DNA of 64,000 nt from Emcibacter sp. SYSU 3D8 (GTDB lineage: Bacteria > Pseudomonadota > Alphaproteobacteria > SMXS01). Of the stretch, positions 44,771 to 52,434 are shown piece by piece (the stretch's first letter is position 1; each line of letters begins with the position of its first letter). The DNA lies in the NCBI RefSeq assembly GCF_039655875.1, contig NZ_JBBYXK010000002.1, positions 372,001-436,000 of the forward strand, given 5' to 3'. Under the pieces are notes generated by a model that was not told the DNA's origin, made no database searches, and was given only the letters and a program-made list of their open reading frames with translations. The position numbers and the translations under genes were made by a program.

Positions 44771-46303
44771 ATGCTGCTTTCGCTCGGCCTGCGCCGTACC
44801 GCACAGCTTCGCGGACACCACACGGCGATCATCGAACCGGGCAGGCGGCTGAGCTGGGCCGAGGTAGAGGACCGGGTTTCCCGGTTCGCCTCGGCCTTGC
44901 GCGTTCTGGGGGTGGAGACCGGCGACCGGGTCGCGGTCATGGCCGACAATGCCGGCTGGCATATCGAGGCCTATTTCGCCATTCCCTGGGCAGGCGCGGC
45001 CATCGCCCCGGTCAACACCCGCTGGGCGCTGCCCGAGATCATCGACGGACTGAACGACTGCGCGCCCCGGGTCATGATCGTCGATGACGCCCACCTCGAC
45101 CTGCTGCCCGGCGTGCTGGCGGGCGCGCCATCGATCGACATCGTGATCGCCACCGGCGCGACGCCCGCCGGCGCCCATGACCTGGAAACGCTGATCGCGG
45201 CCGCCCGGCCCATGCCACCCGAGCCGGTCCCCCACGATCAGCTCGCCGGCATCTTCTACACCGGTGGCACCACCGGCCGGTCGAAAGGGGTGATGCTCAG
45301 TCAGCGCAACCTCTACATGCACAGCCTGATGATGATCGCGGAGGACATGTTCCATCCGGATTCCGTCGGCCTGCATGCGGCGCCCATGTTCCATCTGGCC
45401 GACGTGGGCACGGTGATGGGCGCCACCATGTCGGGCGGCAGCCATGTCTGCCTGCCCCGCTTCGAGCCCGAGGCGACCATGAAGGCGATCCAGGACCACG
45501 GCGTGACCGAGGTCTATCTGGTGTCGACCATGCTGCGCGCCGTGCTCGACCATCCGAGTTTCGATGACTACGACCTGTCCTCGCTTCGCAGCATGATCTA
45601 CGGCGCCTCGCCCATTGCCGAGACGCTGCTGGTCCGGGCACTGGAGAAAATTCCCAAGGCCGGCTTCATGCAGCGCTACGGCATGACCGAGACCACCGGT
45701 TTCTTCACCCTGCTCAAGCCGCCATTCCAGGTGCTCGGCGGCGCCAAGCTGCGATCCGCAGGCCAGCCGATCCACGGCATGGACGTGCGCATCGTCGACG
45801 GGAACGGCGACGAAGTGCCGCGCGGCACTGTGGGTGAAGTGGCAGTCTCGGGACCGACGATCATGCTCGGCTACTGGAACAGGCCGGAAGAAACCAGCCA
45901 GGCCGTGCGCGGCGGCCGCATGTTCACCGGCGACCTGGCCCATATGGACGAGGACGGTTTCGTCTTCGTCGCCGACCGGCTCAAGGACATGATCATCTCG
46001 GGCGGCGAGAATATCTATTCGGGCGAGGTGGAGAACGCGCTCTACCGCCATCCGGCCGTCGCCCAGTGCGCGGTGATCGGCATTCCCAGCGAAAAATGGG
46101 GCGAAGCGGTGCACGCGGTGATCGTGCCGCGCGCCGGCCACGAAATATCCGATGATGCACTGGACGAGCACTGCCGGGCGCTGATCGCGGCCTACAAATG
46201 TCCCAAGAGCTATGAATTCAGCACCGAGCCGCTGCCGCTGACCGGGGCGGGCAAGGTGCTGAAATATTCGCTGCGCGAACCTCACTGGAAGGCGGCGGAA
46301 TAG
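44771..46303 (+). CDS. AMP-binding acyl-CoA ligase
   Basis: A 510-residue ANL-superfamily ligase. YTGGTTGRSKGVMLS is the ATP P-loop, YGMTETTG the A5 motif, MFTGDLAHMDEDGF and DRLKDMIISGGENIYSGEVE the hinge region, and PLTGAGKVLKYSLRE carries the catalytic lysine. It activates a carboxylic acid to its CoA thioester through an acyl-AMP. It lies 10 nt after the acyl-CoA dehydrogenase, so the pair is probably one transcript. It converges with a TonB receptor gene with only 3 nt between. Confidence 0.9.
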   Translation: MLLSLGLRRTAQLRGHHTAIIEPGRRLSWAEVEDRVSRFASALRVLGVETGDRVAVMADNAGWHIEAYFAIPWAGAAIAPVNTRWALPEIIDGLNDCAPRVMIVDDAHLDLLPGVLAGAPSIDIVIATGATPAGAHDLETLIAAARPMPPEPVPHDQLAGIFYTGGTTGRSKGVMLSQRNLYMHSLMMIAEDMFHPDSVGLHAAPMFHLADVGTVMGATMSGGSHVCLPRFEPEATMKAIQDHGVTEVYLVSTMLRAVLDHPSFDDYDLSSLRSMIYGASPIAETLLVRALEKIPKAGFMQRYGMTETTGFFTLLKPPFQVLGGAKLRSAGQPIHGMDVRIVDGNGDEVPRGTVGEVAVSGPTIMLGYWNRPEETSQAVRGGRMFTGDLAHMDEDGFVFVADRLKDMIISGGENIYSGEVENALYRHPAVAQCAVIGIPSEKWGEAVHAVIVPRAGHEISDDALDEHCRALIAAYKCPKSYEFSTEPLPLTGAGKVLKYSLREPHWKAAE

Positions 46304-46306
46304 TCG

Positions 46307-48703
46307 TCAGAATCTGACGGACGCTTCCACCGAAAGCTGTCGTCCACGGGTCAGGTCGAGGACGCGGTCGTCGCCATTCGCCGGCAGGTAGGTCCGGGAG
46401 CCGCTGGTGGCGACCGCCCGCCTGTCGGTCAGGTTCTTGCCGATAAAGGCAAGCTGCCAGCGCCCGTCGGGATCGCCGACCGACACGTTGACGTCGAACA
46501 GCACATAGGCGGGCTGAACATAGTCGTCCAGCGCCAGATCGTTGGTGAAATAGGCGCTCGAGAACTGCATGTTACCCGTCAGCCCGAGCTGCAGCGCATT
46601 GCCTAGCGGCACGCTCAGATCGGCGGCGATGTTGCCGGCCCAGCGGGGCGCACGAGCACCGCGGCGGCCATTGATGTCCCGCTCCGGATGGCTGTCCGGG
46701 TCGGCGACATAGGGCTTGGTGAATTGCGCATCCGTATAGGCCAGCGAGCCGAAGATGCTGAACCCGTCGACCGTCGTCGCCCAGTGGAAGTCCAGGTCGG
46801 CGCCCTTGGTGGTCAGCTCGCTGGCGTTGGTGGTGACATATTGTGCCCTGAGCGGGTCGAAGTGCTGGGCCTGCAAATCCTCGAACACGTAATAATAGAT
46901 CGAGCCGTTCAGGGTCAGCGTCCCGGCGAACAGCCGCGTCTTCGCGCCCAGTTCACCGCCGATCGCGGTCTCGGAATCGAACGAGACCAGGTCGGTGGCG
47001 GCGGCGCGCACTGCCGGGCTGGCGCTGAGAAGACCAGACAATGTGGCCGAGGGAAATGCCGAATTGTCGATGCCGCCCGACTTGAAACCGGTCTTGAAGG
47101 CGCCGAACAGGGTCAAGTCCCGATTGGCGCGCCATGTCAGCGAGGCCTCGGGCGAGAGGTCGTTGTCCTTGAAGCGGATTTGCCCGGAATCAAAGCCGCT
47201 GGCGACGAAAGCCGGCGTTGCCGAGAGCAGCGCATGGACATAGGGAACGGTGAACACCGAATCCTTCGTCTCGGTGCTCCAGCGGGCACCCGCCGTCAGT
47301 TCGAGCGTTTCGGACAACTGCAGGCTGACGCTGCCGAAAACCGAATAGGCATCGGTGTCGGTGATGAAGCGCTTGTACCAGTCATAGGTGCTGCCGGTAA
47401 TCGGATCGGCGCCGAGCAGCGAGATGGCGGCGATCTGCTGGGCCGAGGCGTAGACGATGTGCCGTGTCTCGAAGAACGCGCCCAGCATGAAGTTGACCAT
47501 GCCGTCATACGAACTGCTCAGCCGCAATTCCTGGCTGACCTGTCGCAGGTCGTGCCGCGGCAGGCCGCCGGCCAGGCCGAAGCCAACGCCCTGAAACAGG
47601 CCGCCGAAGCTGTACTGTTCCTGCTCGTGCGCGGACTGATCAAAATAGCCGGTGACCGACGACAGGGTCAGCGCGTCGGCCAGTTCCCAATCGAACTTGA
47701 ACCGGCCGAACCAGATCTGCGAGCGGCCGAAACTGGCCCCGCCCTTGTTGTCCAATCCCAGCGGCGGCTTTTTTGCCAGCACGGGCGGCGAATCGGGCAG
47801 GAAATATTGCTTGCCCGAAGTATCGCAGGCATAGCCCGCCGGCACCCGCAGCGCGCCGCTCAGCAGCACCAACGGGTCGGCCATGCCGTTGGCGCCGCAA
47901 TCGACCACGACGAAGCGCAACGGCCCGTCGTTCTCAAAACGGATGTGGTTCAGCTTGAGGTTCGCCGAGAAACGGTCCGAGGGATCCAGCTGAAAGGTCG
48001 TTCGGATGTTGGCGTTCTGCTCGCCGCGCACCGGGTGCGCGGCGCCCGGTGCGGCATTGCGAAAGAGCCGGGCAATGTCGTTGAACTGGGCCGACAGGCG
48101 AAACCCCAGCGTCTCGGTGACCGGCCCCGAGACGTAGGCGGCCAGCGTATAGCCGCGCTCCTCGAACTCGTAGGCCGCCCTGCCGCCCGCTTCCCATTCA
48201 TCGGCAGGATCGGCGGAGTTGAACGACAGGACCCCGGCCGAGGCGCTTTTGCCGAAATACAGCGATTGCGGGCCCTTGAGCACCTCGATCTGGCGCATGT
48301 CGTCGAAGCCGAACTGCAACACCCGCATGGAACTGACCACCACGTCGTCGAAGTTCAGCGCCACCGCGGAATCGAAGGCGGCAGACAGGTTGGAAGAGCC
48401 GACGCCGCGCAGGCTGATCGAACCGCCAGACCCTGGCCCGCCCACCTGCACGCGCAGGGTCGGCACCAGAGTCATGATGTCCTCGGGCTTGTCGAACTGG
48501 AAGCGCGCGATCTCGGCGGCGCCGACGGCGGTTACCGTGACGGGCACGGCCTGCAGGCTTTCCTCCTGCTTGCGGGCGGAAACCGTGATCGATTCGGGGT
48601 GCAGGGCCGGGCGCGCGACATCCTGCGCCCACGCCGGCAGGGTTTGCAGCATGGCGCTCAATGCACAAAATCCGGCGAGCGCCCCCGCTGACCTTCCCGA
48701 CAC
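46307..48703 (-). CDS. TonB-dependent receptor (tandem paralogue 1)
   Basis: About 798 residues. A signal peptide ends at PAWAQ, then a TonB-box-like SITVSARK, a plug domain (LRGVGSSNLSAAFDSAV, IEVLKGPQSLYFGKSASAG) and a 22-strand barrel ending in an aromatic (VEASVRF). The open frame begins at a GTG at 48754, but that is close to the predicted transcription start from 48761-48788; the GTG at 48703 gives a cleaner signal peptide and is preferred. Very similar to the next receptor gene. Such proteins import large or scarce molecules with TonB energy. Confidence 0.92.
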   Translation of the reverse strand: MSGRSAGALAGFCALSAMLQTLPAWAQDVARPALHPESITVSARKQEESLQAVPVTVTAVGAAEIARFQFDKPEDIMTLVPTLRVQVGGPGSGGSISLRGVGSSNLSAAFDSAVALNFDDVVVSSMRVLQFGFDDMRQIEVLKGPQSLYFGKSASAGVLSFNSADPADEWEAGGRAAYEFEERGYTLAAYVSGPVTETLGFRLSAQFNDIARLFRNAAPGAAHPVRGEQNANIRTTFQLDPSDRFSANLKLNHIRFENDGPLRFVVVDCGANGMADPLVLLSGALRVPAGYACDTSGKQYFLPDSPPVLAKKPPLGLDNKGGASFGRSQIWFGRFKFDWELADALTLSSVTGYFDQSAHEQEQYSFGGLFQGVGFGLAGGLPRHDLRQVSQELRLSSSYDGMVNFMLGAFFETRHIVYASAQQIAAISLLGADPITGSTYDWYKRFITDTDAYSVFGSVSLQLSETLELTAGARWSTETKDSVFTVPYVHALLSATPAFVASGFDSGQIRFKDNDLSPEASLTWRANRDLTLFGAFKTGFKSGGIDNSAFPSATLSGLLSASPAVRAAATDLVSFDSETAIGGELGAKTRLFAGTLTLNGSIYYYVFEDLQAQHFDPLRAQYVTTNASELTTKGADLDFHWATTVDGFSIFGSLAYTDAQFTKPYVADPDSHPERDINGRRGARAPRWAGNIAADLSVPLGNALQLGLTGNMQFSSAYFTNDLALDDYVQPAYVLFDVNVSVGDPDGRWQLAFIGKNLTDRRAVATSGSRTYLPANGDDRVLDLTRGRQLSVEASVRF

Positions 48704-48760
48704 GTTTCCCGCCCAAATATTCTTGCAACCGGCAGCACCCCTCGCGGCGGCCACGGATTG

Positions 48761-48788
48761 AATTTATCTCACCACGCCCGCCAGACAA
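48761..48788 (-). promoter_or_regulatory. Candidate promoter for TonB receptor 1
   Basis: On the minus strand TTGTCT (48783-48788) and TAAATT (48761-48766) are 16 bp apart, just before the receptor gene. This would let the two receptors be expressed separately. Confidence 0.45.
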
Positions 48789-48857
48789 GGCGGCGTGTTT
48801 CATCAATGACAGCATTTATTTCAGGCGCCTGTGTCCCGCCTGCCGGCCAATAGCACA

Positions 48858-48884
48858 GGCTGCCCGAATTACATTCGGGCAGCC
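48858..48884. terminator. 12-bp perfect hairpin after TonB receptor 2
   Basis: ggctgcccgaat and attcgggcagcc form a perfect 12-bp stem with a 3-nt loop (tac), 27 nt after the receptor 2 stop on the minus strand. No T-run follows, but stem strength suggests a terminator or an mRNA-stabilising structure between the tandem receptors. Confidence 0.6.
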
Positions 48885-48910
48885 AGGCAGCATCTGGAGA
48901 CGATCTGTCC

Positions 48911-51352
48911 CTAGAACTTGAAAGAAGCCTCCACCGAGAGCTGCCGGCCACGATTCAGGTTGAGTATCTGGTCGTCGCCGGCCAGCAGGCCCTGCGGGTT
49001 CCCTGCCGGGGCGAGGAAGGGCCGCCCGCCGCTGGTGGAAATATAGCGCTTGTCGGCCAGGTTCGAGCCGATGAACGCCACCTGCCAGCGGCCATCCGGA
49101 TCGCCAACGGATACCGCCAGATCGAATGTCACGAAGGAACCCTGGACGATGTCGTCGAACGAATCCTCGTTGGTGAAGTATTTGCCGCTGTACTGCATGT
49201 TGCCCGTGATCCCGAATTCCAGGGCGTTGCCCAGCGGCACCCGCAGGTCCGCCCCCACATTGCCCGACCATTTGGGCGCGCGCGCGACGGCTCGACCCTG
49301 GAGGTTGTCGATCACTGTGTCGTTGGGATTGGGGTCGAATGGCGCCGTGTACTTGGCCTCGGTATAGGCAATGGAGCCATAAAGACGCAGGCCGTCCACC
49401 GGCGTCAGCCAGTTCAGGTCCATGTCGAATCCCTTGGTGGTCACCTCGCCGGCATTGGACGTGGAGAACTGGATGGACACGGCATCGAAGTTCTGCACCT
49501 GCAGGTTCTTGAACACATAATAGAAGGCCGTCGCGTTCACCGTCAGGGATTCATCGATCCACTGGGACTTCACGCCGATTTCGCCGCCCTTGGCCGTTTC
49601 GGATTCGTAGATCAGCGCATCGGCTGTCGCCGCCCTGACGGCTGGATCTGGACTGGCAAAACCCAGCAGATTCGATGACGGCAGCGCGCTGTTGTCGATG
49701 CCGCCCGACTTGAAGCCGGTCTTGTATGATCCGTAGACATTGACGTCCGGTGTCACCTGGTAGGCCAGCGTCACTTCGGGCGAGAGGTTGTTGTCCTTGA
49801 ACTGGATCGGCCCGGAATCGAAGCCACTGCCGATGAAGGCCGGGCCCGATGACAAGAAGGTGTGCACATAGGGCACCAGAATGGTGTTGGTCTTCTTCTC
49901 GTGGGTCCAGCGTACGCCGCCCGACAACTCGAGATCGTCGGTGATATCGAACGCCACGCTGCCGAATACCGAAAAGGCATCGCCGTTGGTGATGTGGCGC
50001 TTGTACCAGTCGTAGCTGTTGCCGGTGACGGGGTCGCGTCCGACCAGCGAGATGTTGACCGCCTGCTGCCCCGTATTGAACTCGACATGCCGGCTTTCAA
50101 AGAAGGCGCCGAGCATGAAATTGAAGAAGCCGTCGAAGTCGCTGGCGAGGCGCAATTCCTGGCTGAACTGCCTGAGCTGGTGGTCGGTTTCGCCGGTACC
50201 GACGCCGAACGAAACACCGCCCAGCAAGCCGCCATAGCTGTATTCGTCCAGGTCCTGGGCCGACTGGGTCACGTAGCCGGTGACCGAGGACACGGTCAGG
50301 CTGTCGGTGATGTCCCAGTCCATCTTCAGGATGGTGAACAGCGTCTCGGCGATACCATAGGGAATACCGTTGTTGTTGCCGGGCTTGTGCGCCCCGTCAA
50401 ATCCCTGGATCGCGAGCGGCGGCGCGATATCCGGCAGGAAGAAGGTCTTGCCCGATGTGTCGCAGCCGTAACCCGGCGGCACCACGAAGCCGCCGCCGAG
50501 CAGGTAAATCCCGTCCGGCTGGCCGTTCTTGCCGCAATCGTTCACCGCGTAGAAAATGGCGCCGTCGTTCTCGTGCTTGACGTAGTTCACCTTCAGATTG
50601 GCCGAGAAATTGTCGGTGGGGTCGAACTGCAAGGTGACCCGGCCGTTGAAGTTCTGTTCGCCGCGCTTGGGATCGGCGACCGGCGCGGTGTTGAACAGCA
50701 GCTTCTGGACATCGTTGAAGCGGGCTGCCACGCGAATGCCCAGCTTGTCGGTGATCGGTCCCGATGCAAAGGCCTCGAGCGTATAGCCGCGCTCCTCGAA
50801 CTCGTAGGCTGCCTTGCCGCCGAACTCCCAGTCGGGAGTGGGGTTTTTCGATTTGATCGACAGCACGCCGGCCGAGGCGCTCTTGCCGAAGAACAGCGAT
50901 TGCGGCCCCTTCAGCACCTCGATCTGCTGGATATCCATGAAGCCCGATTGCAGGATCCGCATGGTGCTGATCTGCACGCCATCGAAATCCAGCGCCACAG
51001 CGGAGTCGAAAGCCGCCGAGATGTTCGACGAGCCGACGCCGCGCAGGCTGAGCTGGGCGCCGGAACCCGAGCCGCCGATCTGGACATTCAGGGTCGGAAT
51101 GCGGGTGACCACGTCCTCGACCTTGTCGAAGTTGAAACGCTCGACATCCGCGCCGCCGATGGCCGTCACCGCCACCGGTACTTCCTGCAGGGTTTCCTCC
51201 TGCTTGCGCGCCGTTACCGTGATGGTTTCGGTCTTCCGCTCCACTTCCGGCGCAAGCTCCTGGGCCGCCGCCGGTTCTGCCCAAACGCCGCCTGCGACGA
51301 GAACGGCCGCCAGCGGGATGGATATCGCGATGCGATGTCTCGATGCATTCAT
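48911..51352 (-). CDS. TonB-dependent receptor (tandem paralogue 2)
   Basis: An 813-residue outer-membrane receptor with signal peptide (LAAVLVAGGVWAEPAAAQ), TonB box-like ETITVTARK, plug (LRGVGSSNISAAFDSAV, IEVLKGPQSLFFGKSASAG) and barrel ending VEASFKF. It shares long blocks with receptor 1, including SYDWYKR, KTGFKSGGIDNSA and a conserved cysteine pair (DCG...CDTSGK), so a tandem duplication is clear. GGGGAGGTGAG precedes the ATG. No FecI/FecR-type regulators are adjacent. Confidence 0.93.
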   Translation of the reverse strand: MNASRHRIAISIPLAAVLVAGGVWAEPAAAQELAPEVERKTETITVTARKQEETLQEVPVAVTAIGGADVERFNFDKVEDVVTRIPTLNVQIGGSGSGAQLSLRGVGSSNISAAFDSAVALDFDGVQISTMRILQSGFMDIQQIEVLKGPQSLFFGKSASAGVLSIKSKNPTPDWEFGGKAAYEFEERGYTLEAFASGPITDKLGIRVAARFNDVQKLLFNTAPVADPKRGEQNFNGRVTLQFDPTDNFSANLKVNYVKHENDGAIFYAVNDCGKNGQPDGIYLLGGGFVVPPGYGCDTSGKTFFLPDIAPPLAIQGFDGAHKPGNNNGIPYGIAETLFTILKMDWDITDSLTVSSVTGYVTQSAQDLDEYSYGGLLGGVSFGVGTGETDHQLRQFSQELRLASDFDGFFNFMLGAFFESRHVEFNTGQQAVNISLVGRDPVTGNSYDWYKRHITNGDAFSVFGSVAFDITDDLELSGGVRWTHEKKTNTILVPYVHTFLSSGPAFIGSGFDSGPIQFKDNNLSPEVTLAYQVTPDVNVYGSYKTGFKSGGIDNSALPSSNLLGFASPDPAVRAATADALIYESETAKGGEIGVKSQWIDESLTVNATAFYYVFKNLQVQNFDAVSIQFSTSNAGEVTTKGFDMDLNWLTPVDGLRLYGSIAYTEAKYTAPFDPNPNDTVIDNLQGRAVARAPKWSGNVGADLRVPLGNALEFGITGNMQYSGKYFTNEDSFDDIVQGSFVTFDLAVSVGDPDGRWQVAFIGSNLADKRYISTSGGRPFLAPAGNPQGLLAGDDQILNLNRGRQLSVEASFKF

Positions 51353-51413
51353 GGCCTCTCACCTCCCCAGGCAAAAAGTACGCGGATGCGGTATTTTTTA
51401 TACTTTGATTTAC

Positions 51414-51426
51414 CAATCGATTATTG
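51414..51426. promoter_or_regulatory. Possible operator upstream of TonB receptor 2
   Basis: caat-cgatt-attg is a short inverted repeat in the A+T-rich stretch about 60 nt before the receptor start; TATAAA lies nearby on the minus strand. It may be a regulator site in the 267-nt divergent region shared with the crotonase gene. Weak evidence. Confidence 0.3.
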
Positions 51427-51619
51427 AACAGATGTCTTGCCAGCGCCGTTCGTCAACTTCTCCAGTTGAATATTCTACTCCCGGTCATGCGAGTCAATTT
51501 AAAATGTGTAACGCTGTATAGAGTTCAGCCGTGACTTTATCTTTGATTGCGCCCGGTGATCGCCACGTTGCCAAGCGCGGCTCGCGCCGCATAGACTGGC
51601 GCGTTACTGGGGAAACGGG

Positions 51620-52426
51620 ATGCTGAAACCTGAAGAATTCGTCCACGTCATCTATGACGTGAAGGATCATGTCGCGACGGTCACCTTGAACCGTCCGAAA
51701 ATCTACAATGCGCTCAATCACCGCGCCTATGACGAGCTGGAAACGTCGTTCCTGCTGGCGCATGACGATGCGGAGGTGCGCGTCATCGTGCTCACCGGCG
51801 CCGATCCGGGTTTCTGCTCGGGAGACGACGTGCGCGCCATCATGGCGGGCAACGAACGCGAGGGCAGCGTCCACCGCCTGACCCGCGTCAAACCGGTGCC
51901 GACGCCGGCCGCCACCGCCATCATGGATTGCGGCAAACCGATCATCGCGGCGGTAAACGGGGCGGCCATGGGCTGGGGCATGGACCTGTCGCTGATGGCC
52001 GACATCCGCATCGCCTCGGACAAGGCCAGGTTTTCCGAGCTGTTCGTCAAGCGCGGCCTGATCACCGACCTGGGCGGCCTGACCCGCCTGCCGCTGGTCG
52101 TCGGGGTGCAGAAAGCGGCGGAGTTGCTGTTCACCGGTGACATCATCGACGCCGCCGAGGCCGAGCGTATCGGCCTTGTGCTCAAGACTGTCCCCCATGC
52201 CGAACTGATGCCGGCGGCCTACGCCATGGCGGCGAAGATCGCCGCCAATCCGCCGCTCGCGGTGCAACACCTGAAGGAAGGGCTGCGCAAGACCACCTAT
52301 GGCGACCACCGCGAGATCGGCAGCTGGATCGCCCACATCCTGGGCATCCTGTTCCAGACCGAAGACCACAAGGAGGGCGTAGCCAGCTTCCTGGAGAAGC
52401 GCCCCGCCCAATTCACCGGACGCTGA
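51620..52426 (+). CDS. Crotonase-superfamily protein (enoyl-CoA hydratase/isomerase)
   Basis: A 268-residue crotonase-fold protein. The oxyanion loops GFCSGDDVRAI and AAVNGAAMGWGMDLSLMADIRIAS are present. The two glutamates used by classical enoyl-CoA hydratases are not: GGGCEL becomes GWGMDL, and the FGxPE region reads FSELFVKRG. Instead an aspartate appears in LITDLGG, as in isomerases such as PaaG. It is therefore more likely an isomerase or C-C lyase than a simple hydratase. It lies 8 nt before a feruloyl-CoA-synthase-like gene, so the two are one operon. Confidence 0.82.
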   Translation: MLKPEEFVHVIYDVKDHVATVTLNRPKIYNALNHRAYDELETSFLLAHDDAEVRVIVLTGADPGFCSGDDVRAIMAGNEREGSVHRLTRVKPVPTPAATAIMDCGKPIIAAVNGAAMGWGMDLSLMADIRIASDKARFSELFVKRGLITDLGGLTRLPLVVGVQKAAELLFTGDIIDAAEAERIGLVLKTVPHAELMPAAYAMAAKIAANPPLAVQHLKEGLRKTTYGDHREIGSWIAHILGILFQTEDHKEGVASFLEKRPAQFTGR

Positions 52427-52434
52427 GGCCACAC

